NCBI GenBank assembly: GCA_022478985.1
Contig: JAKSZP010015880.1
Coordinates: forward strand, 122,703 to 186,702
DNA: 64,000 bases
Source: Massospora cicadina
Lineage: Eukaryota; Entomophthoromycota; Entomophthoromycetes; Entomophthorales; Entomophthoraceae
Direction of reading: 5' to 3'
The notes beneath the pieces are model-generated. The model was not told the DNA's origin, searched no databases, and saw nothing but the letters and a program-made list of their open reading frames with translations. Made by a program: the position numbers and the translations under genes. Positions 1 to 10,368 of the stretch are shown piece after piece (position 1 is the first letter of the stretch; the number at the start of each line of letters is the position of its first letter).

Positions 1-1127
1 ACCTGATTTTGCTAAATATTGGCATGAGTGCATTGAGCATAAGAGTTAATAATGTTTAATCAAAAATTGCGGCGCCATTAGCTGAATAGAAAGATTGGGA
101 AAGCTGTTCTTCTAATTTAGGGAACTTCTCTGTGATTTAGCCATTAAGAATCGAAATATTAATGTTGTCCAAGGTACTATTAGCCTCCATGTTCACTTGC
201 ATGGTTTGAGGCTTTTTTAAATATGTTCGCGCACTTTTTCAACATTTGGGCTCAGCAGTCTAAGCTTGAGAATGGATAAACACGAGCTTTACAATTCATC
301 TCAGGCGCCTAATACAGTTGTTTTACTCAGTCATGGGGAATATGGGCATAGGCGGAGATATAGTTGCTCCATGTAAGTTCCGCACAATCTTTTCTCAAGT
401 AAGACATTATAGTTGTCAGCAGGTATACCCATAATGATCTTATCAAGCTTTTTGGTAATTCATTATAACATAGACATACTTGCCTCACTTTTAACAGACG
501 TCCTAATTTCTTAAGCTGCCCTTTCAGAGTTTCTTAAACAAACTAATTTGAGCTTTGGGGTTGGCTAATGCTTGTTCTTTATTAGAGAATTTCCCCACAT
601 AACCTGTATTGCCAGTATTGACTTTAGAATAGCTCTTATTGGGGAATCAAAGTTGGAATACAAAATCGCAAAATTCTATCTTGTGAGTAGTTTACATATC
701 TGTGTTCAAGGCGGAGATCATGGCCCAATTCAGCTCCTTATTGTCATGGCTTAATGAAATATTTGAGGGGACCAACTTTAAGGATAAAGCTGGGCGTCTG
801 GAGGCCAAAAAGGTTAAGTTAACAGGCCTTTTATGCTCAAACATACCTTGGACCAACTCTGGGTTAAGGTGAGATATGCCCAGGTTAGTCCTGGGGATGT
901 GCGTGATGCTTGGCCCTGTGATACAGCAAGGGCGTTAAAACGCACCAGCTATATCATCAATACTGACAAATCAATTCAGTTGCTCAGCAAACGGGGTTTC
1001 AAAACCTTTTCATTTTTTGATATTTCAATATTGGGTCAGTTTTCTTACAATCAATAACTCAAGTTTGGTTGATCTTAAGATACAGTACCCTGGCCAATAA
1101 TAGGGTGTACCTATTGGGTAGCTTAGG
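1..1127. other. Decayed transposon-derived sequence, no intact gene
   Basis: No complete gene is visible. Short open stretches occur, but none has codon structure or a family motif apart from the fragment at 760-1,060. The segment is most simply the continuation of an old retroelement into which the LINE at 1,590-6,816 later inserted. Confidence 0.5.
760..1060 (+). pseudogene. Fragment of a repeated retroelement coding segment (TLDxRWV family)
   Basis: The plus strand reads a broken segment containing KLTGLL and, after a frame change, LKHTLDQLWVKVRYAQV. Diverged relatives occur at 27,270-27,390 (plus; KNTLDHRWVRGKHAQG) and at ~35,800-35,900 (minus; EHTLDQRWVRTKYAKV). Three copies of one motif at unrelated sites indicate a mobile-element protein, not a host gene. 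I do not recognise the domain. The copy at 27 kb lies just downstream of a chromodomain integrase remnant, so a chromovirus origin is possible but unproven. Confidence 0.4.
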
Positions 1128-1207
1128 CTTAGCACCATTTTTTTAGTACTAGATGGTCCCACTTAGCACCATTTTTTAGTACTAGATGGTCCCACTTAGC
1201 ACTATTT
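1128..1207 (-). repeat. Two tandem micro-retroinserts with three target-site copies
   Basis: The 13-bp host sequence CTTAGCACCATTT occurs at 1,128-1,140, 1,162-1,174 and, with one mismatch, 1,195-1,207. Between the copies lie two ~20-bp inserts reading TTTTAGTACTAGATGGTCCC on this strand, that is GGGACCATCTAGTACTAAAA on the other. The oligo(A) end plus the target duplication is the signature of target-primed insertion of an extremely shortened retrocopy. The second insert apparently reused the same site. Confidence 0.7.
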
Positions 1208-1219
1208 CCCTCAATTGAT

Positions 1220-1512
1220 TTTATTTATTTGAGGCAAGCTGACCAGGGAATGGACATTACCAAGGGATACAAAGTAAACATAAACATGAAAACTGAGCAG
1301 GTTCAATCCATCATAGAAAGTTTTTCCATCCTATATTGGAACTTATATTTTCTGATTAGATCATGGGTAAGGTTTTTGTGTTATTAGACCTACTAACCGC
1401 CAATAACTTCCTTCAGCTGGCACCCTGATCAATGTGCAAAGGGCGGGAATCTAATCTGTAACCTTCAGGTTGGTAGCCATACACCCTACCAACTCGCCTT
1501 CCACCTCCCCAA
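1220..1512 (-). mobile_element. tRNA-derived SINE (second type) with target-site duplication
   Basis: This ~293-bp unit is flanked by TTCCCTCAATTGAT (1,206-1,219) and TTCCTTCAATTGAT (1,513-1,526), one mismatch apart. Read on the minus strand, the head resembles a tRNA gene: a box-A-like GGCGAGTTGGTAGG, then ~40 nt on a box-B-like GATTAGATTCC. The 3' end reads CTGGTCAGCTTGCCTCAAAT followed by AT-rich sequence. That is nearly the same tail as the LINE just downstream (CTGGTTGGCTTACCTC). The shared tail implies mobilisation by that LINE's reverse transcriptase. Only one copy is seen, so the family boundaries come from the duplication alone. Confidence 0.7.
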
Positions 1513-2125
1513 TTCCTTCAATTGATGATTCGCCCCCTATTGCTTATATGTTTCTATAAGATCGACTTTCCTCAATGGTCATCTTTTTATTTAACCGAGG
1601 TAAGCCAACCAGGGGATGGACATTACCAAATATATGTAGAACTAAGTAAATAACTGATAAACATAAAATTAGGCACCCCAGGGTACTCAAGTTACCCCTG
1701 TTGCCAGCGGGACTGCCAGGTATGGGAGGTTGGTGCACTACTCTGAGGGGGTTTTCCCTGCTATGGAACAGGTGTGAAGGAAAGGGTCTGTGTGGAGGAG
1801 CCAGAGTGGGAACCATCATTCTATGAGCGCTTTTTGCCTTGGTCTCATATATCCATAGAGCCAGGCTTAAAGTGTTCCAGTAAGTGGACATGGAATCTGT
1901 TAATAACCCCATGAATGGTTGGGACCGTGCCCTTGAACGCATCTAATGCAATTGTGTGGATTGTCCACATTGCAATGGGTATTATTAGGGAATGGAGGGT
2001 AGATGGGATCGGTGAATTAATCTGGAGCGCGAAGATGCTCTTTGATATCGAGAATTCTTGTTCGTTTTGGATCTTAAGCAGGCGTCAGACTTCTTGCCAT
2101 ATAGCTTTGGTTGGGGGGCATGTTT

Positions 2126-4430
2126 CTAGGCGGTGATGTAGGGATCCCCCCCTCCACATACTGCACATGTTTTGTGGAGGTAGTTGGAACGGTCCGCCAT
2201 CCTATAGGTCCTTCTCAGACAGCGCCAGGCGTTTGCTCTTATCCTTGGCTGTAGGAGTGGGTGGTGAGTCATTTTCCACATTGCCTTCTGTGAGGTTAAA
2301 TCATAGGGAATGTCCAACATATCTAGGTATTTTATCCTAGCTATGCTTGGGGTTGTTATGAGCATATCCCTCTGAGGGGTGGTTTTATGGGTTTCTTAAT
2401 TTGAATTGGGGGCTGGGTCATTCCCTTCCCTGTATAGTACCCATGTTCTCTATGGTACATCCCATATGCAGATAGTTCAGAGGATATGTTTGAAATGAGG
2501 GGAGGTTCCATGCGGACCCATTGCAGTAGGGTGCTTGGCAAGGTATGAAAGTAGTCTGTGTGGACTATTTGGGTTGGTTAATTTGAGCGCCTGTGCAAAG
2601 TTAGTCCTTGCTGCTCTGGACCAATGTTGTTGTGGGAGGTCTGGAGCAAGGATTTCTTTTACCAGGTACCTAGGCTGTGATTGGCGTGGCTCTCAAAATC
2701 TATTAGTCCCATGCCTCCGCTTGAGCGTGGGCCAAATAGTGTTTCCATCCATATAGGAGGGTGAGACCCAGGCCACAGCCAGCCTTGGATAAGCGCGCGG
2801 ATTGAAGTTATAAAGGTAGGTTAGAAGGCTATCGCGTGGGCCTGGTACCACAGTATTGGGAGGATGAGCGAGTTAGCAACCGTAACTCGTCCTTTTAGTC
2901 CTGGGGTTCTTCCCTTGAGGGAGGCGACGCGTTTGGATACCCGTTGTAACAGGTTACTTTCCATTGTCTCATTAGCATATCCCCCTGATTCTAGCCAGAT
3001 TCCAAGGTGTCAGACAGGAGTGGTGGTGGGAGGTGTTGCAAAGGGTAAAATGATTGAATTTTTTCTTTGTGTGTTGGTATGAGGTTCTGATGTTGTGGCC
3101 CAATTGTTTGTGTATTTGCCTAAGAGGATGATTTCTGTCTTCCTTTTGTTGAGCGATGCATTGCTCACCTTGGATTATTCCTCTAGAGTGCGTTCCAGCT
3201 GTTGGGCATCTTCATTGTTTGCTATACCTGCTACGCAGTCATCCGCAAAGGCCAGTATCTTGACTGTTGGTTGTCCTTGTGCGGTTATCCCCATGAGACG
3301 TGATTCAGTTACTCGGAGGAGTGGGTCAAAGCTGAAATTGTATCGCAGTGGGCTGAGGGGATCCCTTGTTTGAGCCCTCTGTGTGGTTTAATCTTGTTTG
3401 TTAGGAATCCAGGGCCGCATACAGCCATGGTTGCAGATTCTGTAAGGAGCATCGCCCAGTTTATGAACCTTGGTGGGAGTTTGAAAGCGTGTAGACATTC
3501 CTTTAGGTATGGCCAGCTAACACGGTCATACGCCTTTTCCTGATCCAAGAAGACCAGGGCACCAGTTGCTTTGGATTGGCAAATGTTTGCAACAGGGTGA
3601 ATGTTGTTCCAGATTGAACGCCCTGGTATAAACCCAAACTGGTTGAATGATAGGATGTCAGATGCAATTTCGCCTAATCTAGCTGCTAAAATTTTTGTTA
3701 AAAAGTTTTGTGTCAGTGTTGGAGAGTGCAATTGGGCGTCAGTTGGCCAGGTCCAACTTGTCACCCTTTTTATACAATGTTATAACGTAGGATTCATGGC
3801 CTCCTGGTATTAGGCGTGTTTCCAACAAACTCTGGTTCATTGACGCCAATAGGGGGGGCAATTTGTTGAAAATATTTTTTGTAAAATTCGTAGGGTATCC
3901 CATCAGGCCCTGGGCATTTCCTACGTTGTGCACCGCGAATTGTCTCCCAAAGCTCCTCCCATGTAATAAGGGATAGTATATTGTAATTTGGTGGTGTACT
4001 TTTTATCTCAGCAGTTTTTAAGAAATTCTTTAATTTTTTGTGAATCTGTTGGTGTTTCACAATATAATTCGGTGTAATAGCAGTGTACTTCCGCCTTGAC
4101 CTCCTCATGGTCAGTTGCCACAGTGCCGTTGGTCTTGCGGACCTGTGTGCATGTGGGCTGGTTTCCACGGTAGTGGAATTGGCAGAAAAAATATGTCAAA
4201 CAGGTTTCGCCTTCCTTTATGAACTTACCTTTGTTTGATACTTTGATTCTGTGTTGGTGTTCGAAGATGAGGTTGTTAAGTTGGGCAGAGATTTCTGCCC
4301 ATTTGCATCCCCAGTTAGGGCTATAGCCAGATCTCGGAGTATTTATTTCCAAATGGTCTAGTTCCACCAAGGTACACTTGATTGTGGCCATGTCTGCGGT
4401 GTACTTACGTGATGCAATATTTCAGGTTTT
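2126..4430 (-). pseudogene. LINE ORF2, reverse transcriptase and C-terminal zinc-binding domain
   Basis: Recognisable blocks in order: RRKCPGPDGIPYEFYKKYF (~3,860-3,920), the GFIPGRSIWNNI block (~3,600-3,640), VFLDQEKAYDRVSW carrying the first catalytic Asp (~3,510-3,555), and GLKQG|DPLSPLRYNF, where one G seems to be missing from a GGGG run so the frame shifts. The FADDCV active site follows at 3,232-3,249. The C-terminal region ~2,120-2,370 has WKMTHHPLLQPRIRANAWRC and a Cys-X2-Cys...His-X4-Cys motif (CAVC then HRLETC after a shift), typical of this LINE group. Gene order and motifs place it in the L1/Tad1-like branch with an AP endonuclease. Confidence 0.8.
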
Positions 4431-4439
4431 GTTGATTAA

Positions 4440-5310
4440 ATCCTTTTTCAAAAATTTTCCCATGTTCTGATGGGATCTGAAGTGAATGGGGTTGTGAATT
4501 CTGGGTTTGTAGCCTTGATTTCAACCCAGTCAGATATCTCAGGCAATTTTATATTTTCCGGGTGAAGCTTTCTCCAAGGCGACATCTGTGTGTGGGATTG
4601 GGTTGGCGTTAACTGCACCATAACTAATTGGTAGTCAGAAAAATTGATCTTTTTTGTTAAAAATTTGGAGATTCTTGAGCGGTGGGATTGCGGGATGAGG
4701 ATGTGGTCAATGTGACTCATTGATATGAGCGCTCCCTCATGTATGTTGGGCCGCATCATGTGGGGAAGGAGTGGTGAATTGGGGGGAAGAGCATCCTGTA
4801 AGCCAAGAGACGCCTTCATTGTGCGGAATTCAATGTGTCTAGGTGGGTAACCCTGGGATTAGGCCATCGATCTGTATTGGGTTTATCCCAGCAGTTGAAA
4901 TCGCCTAACATAATGGTATCTGGTGGGAGGGTGAGAGTAGGAATGCTTTCAAAAAAATTTCTCTCAGTTGCAGTGCACGGTGCATAGATACATGCTATCA
5001 AAATTATTTCCTCTTAGCATGTGATTGTTGCTACCAGGACTTGACCATGCAAGTGTGACGACGAATTTGTAATTTTGAATTTTTTGTTGTTTTGGACGAT
5101 CACCCCACAGTGAGATGTCCATACTGATTGTGATGATGTGACCCTGGTTGACCAGGATTCTTCTTCCCCTTGTAGACAGTGGGTTTCTTAGATGACCAAG
5201 ATGTCTACAAGAGGTTTTCGCAGGAATGCCAGCTTTTTGGCTTGGGACATATGAGCCCTGGCTCCTGCGATGTTTAGCGTCCCTATTGACACTGAGGTGC
5301 CCGCGGCGCC
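4440..5310 (-). pseudogene. LINE ORF2, endonuclease domain
   Basis: The N-terminal part of ORF2 shows apurinic/apyrimidinic-like endonuclease motifs in order: GTLNIAG (~5,260-5,290), an ETH glutamate motif whose preceding Gln codon is now TAA, SHCGVIV, LGDFNCWD (~4,890-4,915), and the final catalytic motif as SDYQLV (~4,640). Copy B keeps the expected SDH there. The enzyme would nick target DNA to prime reverse transcription. It follows ORF1 directly in the same frame, separated by TGA 5,311-5,313, and the position where copy B has an ATG is GCG here. Several stops make it inactive. Confidence 0.78.
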
Positions 5311-6735
5311 TCAAGAGCGGTTGGGAGGGCCCTCTGGCCCAATCCCACCATGGCTCATTTTGGCCATGCTCCGCGTCTGTAGTCCAATTCTTTCACTGCC
5401 ATTGTTGGTTCCTTTGATCTGACCCAATGATTCAATGGAATTGCGGTTTTTTGCATTTGCGTCAACTTTTCTTGCACAGGTCTCATGTTGATTTGATGCT
5501 GATTGTTGATTGGATTCTGTACTTTTGAGGTTCAACTTTGGTGAATTGTGCACCACATTTTCGCCCAAATTGCGGTTGCATTGTTCCTCAATATGTGCAT
5601 GACTGATGTCGCTTTGTGACTCAGTCAGGTTACAATGAAAATTTTCGACCTGGGCATATTGTTCTAATTGGTTGGTTTGGTAAATATCCAGAATATTCTC
5701 CCAAATTTGTCCAGGGTTAATGGCAGGCTCCACGTGTGCCACCGCTTTGGCCGCTGCTCGCTTGTGGGCTTTTTGTGCCGCTTTACGTTGTTTGCTTGTA
5801 ACTGGGTCCATGATGGAGTATAGTCCATCTTCACCCCAGCGGAATGGGTGGTGACCATCAGTCATTTTGGCGAAGTTTTCATTATCTTTGTCCATTGCTT
5901 CCTCACAATAGTCATTTTCCATTAAGACCTCTTTCACAGGGCATGCGTGTTCCTTGTGGCCCAGTGAGCCACAGTGGTTGCAAATGGGTGGTGCGCGCTC
6001 TGGTGTAACTCAGAACGCGGCTGACTGGCCCCCATCTTTGAAGTGAAATTCTGCTGTGCGGGGAATTCTGGATAAGTCCTCTTCCACTTCTGGGAAGGGA
6101 TTGATTACAGCGATAGCTTTGCCTGTGCACAGGTTGGGCACTAGGCGAAATCGCTGTAATTTGAGTTGCTGAATTTCTCCATAGGCCACAAGACCTTTGC
6201 AGAGCTCCTCCTCGATTACCTTATTAGGAAGGTTGGTGGGGAGCGAGTCTAAAGAGATGAACAAAGTTTTTACTTTGTTCCATCTGGTGCGCGCGGTGCG
6301 CACAATTTTTTTGCCCTCAGGGAGGGCAATTTCCACACAGACTTTTGCTGCGGTATCAGCTTCATCGGCTGTTTCAAAACTAATATCGATCCAGCTGCGG
6401 CCCATGTTGTTGGTGGCTACATACACCGCGTGAGGGAAAAGTGAGGGCTGTGCCTCACATGTTTTCTCCCACAGGGTCAGTGACTCATCCCCAAGGAAGA
6501 GTCTGATCCCATGTTTCACCTTTGATAAGGGTTGGTTGAACTGAATGTACATATATTGCACGTGCTTTACAGTGAATACCATAAACCCAGACAGTGTCTG
6601 AGTTTGCGATTTCTTTGCAGATTGGGTTCTTAGTCCCCCTCCAGGGCGTTTCTAGCCCTTAGATGCACCGTTAAGTGTATCAATCGCCGCAACGCTTGCC
6701 CATGTTGTATTATTTTTATTGATAGAGTCGCCCAT
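5311..6735 (-). pseudogene. LINE ORF1 (RNA-binding, zinc-knuckle protein) with two in-frame stops
   Basis: Starting at ATG 6,735 (MGDSINKNNTTWASVAAID), one frame runs ~474 codons to a TGA at 5,311-5,313. It is broken only by TAG (6,652-6,654) and TGA (6,010-6,012), with no frameshift. A globular RRM-like region lies at ~6,080-6,560 (KHGIRLF, WIDISFETADEAD, LPNKVIEEELCKGLVAYG). A CX2CX4HX4C zinc knuckle, CNHCGSLGHKEHAC, follows the second stop at ~5,940-5,985. A Lys/Ala-rich basic stretch (KQRKAAQKAHKRAAAKA) lies further on. ORF1 proteins of this type bind the element's RNA to form the transposition particle. The same domain order occurs in copy B and in the ORF1-only elements. Start choice rests on the similar start MSGKSWASK in copy B. 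Confidence 0.8.
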
Positions 6736-6839
6736 CTTTCCTGTGTGTGATTATCCAAATTTGCTGTTTGAATCGAATTGTAGTAACTAAAGTGATTGTT
6801 ATGAGAAAGAAAAGTTTTTTCCTCAATAATCATCTTTTA

Positions 6840-8400
6840 ATACAAAGTACCCCATTATCTTTACGTTTTTATAATTTTTTCCTTAAGCGAACCTAGGTGC
6901 AGACCTCCTTGAGGAGGTCTCCAGCAACGTTGTTAATTTTACATTTACAAAAATATCTACCAAGTCTGGTGCACCGCTGGGCAGCCATGGTCATCTCCAG
7001 ATAGAGGCACCCAAGCCCTCCTTTACAGATCTCCACTTAGTTATAGACTCTCCTTTGGGGTCCAATCAGGTTTTGTTGTTTATTAGTTTTCTACTACTAT
7101 ACGCGCTAAATGCCCTTGCTTTGGGTCCCTTTATACCATCTTGATAATGACTAGTTCCCTGGTGGTGTTTCTGTGCATCCCGCGCCACCTCTGGGAATGG
7201 AAGAGTTACAGACGCTCTCTTGATGTTTATGGCCTTGCAGTGCCAATTTCATTGCAATCCAAGTGTTATATCAAATAAATCTCCTGCACCAACAAATATC
7301 TGGGCTTATTGGTAGAATCATTCAGAAAAGGCAGAATAGACTCATCCTTCTGGAACTGGATGCCCATAAACTCCTATTTCCAGGTGGCGACGTGCTCAGG
7401 GCTGCCAAACTCTCCCATAATTGCATCCTCAAATTCTTAATAAGCCCACTCATTGGCGGCTAATTGGGGTAGAACAATAGATTGGCTCTCTGTGTCAAGG
7501 CAGTTGATCACATTAACCGCTTTTTGTAATCCACATATTTTGCATTGCCATATTGATTACCTTGAAGAATTCAGTAATATTATTCCTTTAAAGCTCTATC
7601 AGCTTTATAGTTGGCCAAAATTCCTTAGTCTTGGGGGGATTATTGCCAACTTCACTGCTGGCCAGTGACTTTAACTGATGAGGTAAGGTGCCATACTGGG
7701 TAAGCGGTCAGGGTTACAGGCTTGCGTTGAGTTCCATGATTGGATTAATTAGAGCTGTCATCCCCAAATGAAGTACCCTCTTTGAATGGAACATATCCAC
7801 TTTAGGGATCTTGTGACAACATATAGTATCCTCTTCCAACTTGGTATATTATTGTGATAATCTTTTTCCGCTTCTTCTGACCTGACTCCATGCCTTCCAC
7901 TTTTTATACTTTTGGTGAAGTTCCAATAACACTTTAATAAGTTGGAAGATTTTGTTATTTTTGTTTTCCAATGTTTTCCCTAACATTATGACTTTATCTT
8001 GAGCCTTGATCATGTCTGAACCCTGTTTCATCACAAATACTCTCCACTTCTTTAACTCGGCTCAATAATTTCTCTCCTTTTTTAAGGGAAATGGAGTCTT
8101 AAGCCATAGCTTTGAACTAGTAACTCAGTCCAAATCCCCATAATTTCATCTTGGTTTGAATATTAATGTCACTATCTAATAGTTTTAGCTTTGCTAATTC
8201 TTCTTTAATATCTTTCTGCTGCTTATTGAGATAGTGCATTAACTCAAACATCTTCAAAGCATGTTCCATTACATAGTATTCTAAGTCCATGACTTCAATT
8301 GTTCTGCACTCTTCAGGAGCAATTTAGCCACTTCCCCCTCACTCAATTGTTCAGCTCACTTTCTTAATTTCTGTCTTACAAACAATGTTGTCCCAGTCTA
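6840..8400 (-). pseudogene. Interior of an LTR element: coiled-coil Gag remnant
   Basis: Directly downstream (minus strand) of the primer site at 8,401-8,420, the minus strand reads a charged, helical, Gag-like protein in pieces: DLEYYVMEHALKMFELMHYL and KEELAKLKLLDSDI (~8,160-8,310), then a Lys-rich part at 7,849-8,034 (LENKNNKIFQLIKVLLELHQ). The rest, down to 6,840 where the LINE inserted, has no clear motif. A short 8-bp-stem hairpin (AGACCTCC/GGAGGTCT) lies at 6,901-6,920, and a weaker relative is seen at ~36,137. Assignment as Gag is an inference from position and composition. Confidence 0.45.
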
Positions 8401-8420
8401 CCCCTGTAGTTAGCGCCAAT
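8401..8420 (-). other. Primer-binding site of an LTR element
   Basis: On the minus strand, directly after an LTR ending in AACA, the sequence is ATTGGCGCTAACTACAGGGG. TGGCGC at this place is the usual form of a tRNA primer-binding site in Ty3-type elements. Related versions occur after the LTRs at ~24,750 (GCTCACTACAGGGG) and ~34,180 (TTGCTCACTATAGGGG), so three elements share a primer. Confidence 0.6.
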
Positions 8421-9049
8421 TGTTGAAAAGAGGTCGTTGCACAGGTTCATGCTTATTAACTCTTTAACTAATATAGCTTCTTGTATGATGAAAGGTATCA
8501 TGAATATGAGCTAGTAATGGGTAAGCCAAAAACTGATCTTTGTTCAACTAAATATTTAAGCACTTTCGTCCTATATTAACTAAACTAAATATTGAGTATT
8601 ATCTAGTAAGACCAAGAACAAAATAAACCTATTAGGGATGTAAAATTCATATATATAAAAAGTCGATTCTGGAGATCTAGTGCCCACCTATCAGAAACAT
8701 TGGCATCAGTCACCGAAGAATAGCTTTAAATTATTTATTGAGCTGCAGCATTTGACGTACTATTGGTCAAAATTTCCCTCAGCTCAATTTCCAATTGTAG
8801 GAGATTGTGCCCTTAAATCTGGTAAACTAAACTATCAGGAATCATCCTCATAATAACTTATGGAAGTCCAATCATCAGATAACTATAAATGCTAATTTGG
8901 AAATCCCTCCTTGAGATCCTAGGAATCATTGACATAGCTTTAAATGTTGCAATCCTAAGTCAGAACTTCCTCCTCATATGCCTTAAAGTCATCTATACTA
9001 TTATATTATAATAGGGATCATCCCTTAATAATTCACTAGTGTAGGAACA
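8421..9049 (-). repeat. Putative LTR (TGTT...AACA)
   Basis: The ~629-bp segment starts TGTTG and ends GGAACA, complementary termini as expected for an LTR, and its inner edge abuts the primer site at 8,401-8,420. I see no second copy in the window, so the outer boundary is provisional. The following 190 bp (9,050-9,242) holds no recognisable feature. Confidence 0.45.
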
Positions 9050-9242
9050 TGTTGGGAAAATCATAACTTGATTAAAATCTAAAAATGGCCACAAGAGAAC
9101 AAGCGCACGTTCTTCCTGTGTGGTTGGATCTTACAGCATAATCTTTTATATGAAGGCAATGAAGTGAACTGACCTAAAGTTGTCTGTTGGTACAACTTTG
9201 CTTTTAAAACAGTTTATTATTAGTTGATCTTGACAGGATGAA

Positions 9243-10186
9243 TGTCTATTAAAAAATCGCTTTTCCAAGCAGCGGGCTCCGCTAGTGTGCCAGGTCAACC
9301 AGTATGAAGACTGTTTGACTCTTACTGCTTCACCTTCATAGGCATACCAACCCCCTATAAGTCCGCGTCCAACCAACCAACACAGCAGATCAATGACTTC
9401 ACATTAGCCTCAGGGTCCATGGTGTGTCTCAGAGAGTCCTGCCCCCATCCTGGGCAGCCATGGCACTCCTGCGCTGCACCCCACAGAGCTGACGGCCAGT
9501 CAGCACATCATTGTTGGTGGCCAATTGTCCAGGTTCTCGCCAGTTCCTCATATTGCTGAGGTATAGGAGCTGGAAGCATCGGCCACTCCAGGTTCTTCAC
9601 CTCGCGCCAACTTAAGAGATCTCCAGCCCATTTCCCCTAATCTAGATGACTAATCTATTAACAATTAAAAGTAATTGGGCGAAAGAGAAATCTTTATTTG
9701 GAAGTAATAATAACTATTTATACTATAGGCTACTGCGCCTATGAAACCCCTTGGCGATCCAAGCCAGAACTCTAATAAATCATCAGTTATTCATGGTAGC
9801 GATTCCCTCCCAATCTGTCGTCTATTCACTGAATATTATATTAGGTCAATCCATCCTCAGCATGAGGCAATGGTTGATTTTAAATGATTTATTAATATAG
9901 ATAAAACTTTGAGCATCTTCAGCATGAATCACTGGTGCTCTAAATTAATCAGCAGAAGAAAAGTTGGATAATAAGTAATGATACTTCAGCTTTCTTTCAA
10001 AAATCCCACAATGATTCACAAATGGCAATTGTCAATAAATGCAGATTCTGCTGAACCTAAATCAATTAATATTAATTTAATATTAAAAATATCAATCTAG
10101 GCGATTAGCCAGCAATCATGCCTGACTAACCAACAACCCAAATTCTAATATTATTGGGAGGAAGACATCTGGTTAAAATTCTGACA
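9243..10186 (-). repeat. 3' LTR of the miniature element
   Basis: 944 bp, TGTC...GACA. It matches the second LTR along its length, for example the shared CCCCCTATAAGTCC and CTACTGCGCCTATGAAACCC blocks. A perfect inverted repeat, CATCTGGTTAA/TTAACCAGATG, spans its inner end and the purine tract (~10,168-10,210). Confidence 0.72.
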
Positions 10187-10368
10187 TTTTTCCTCCACTT
10201 AACCAGATGGTATTCTCCAGCACAACCCACCCTGATAGTGGGCCAAGAACACCCCAGAGCCCCCTCAAAGGAGCGCTGGGTCTAAACCAGTGGCTCTTGC
10301 CAACTCCTAACCTGTCCTCCAACTACTCAAGAAATCTCACTAGTGAACACCCTTTGGTGAGGACCAAA

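Larger units (their letters stand above)
1590..6816 (-). mobile_element. Full-length LINE (copy A), decayed
   Basis: A ~5.23-kb non-LTR retrotransposon in minus orientation. It is bounded by a ~20-bp imperfect target duplication: TTTCCTCAATGGTCATCTTT at 1,568-1,587 against TTTCCTCAATAATCATCTTT at ~6,818-6,837. Order from its 5' end (high coordinates): ORF1 with a CCHC zinc knuckle, an apurinic-type endonuclease, reverse transcriptase with an FADD active site, a C-terminal zinc-binding motif, then a 3' UTR ending in the tail shared with SINEs and ORF1-only elements. Copy B at 38,860-44,085 is within 1 bp of the same length, which confirms both ends. Stops and frameshifts show it is inactive. 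It lies inside an older LTR element. Confidence 0.88.

Noticed and set aside
1440..1510. A genuine tRNA gene
   Set aside because: A tRNA-like head is visible, but the acceptor stem does not close, and the unit continues into a ~290-bp element with target duplication, so it is a SINE.
5311..6735. Reassigned stop codons (alternative genetic code)
   Set aside because: All three stop codons occur inside element remnants, while the kinase has none internally and ends in TAA. Decay explains the pattern.
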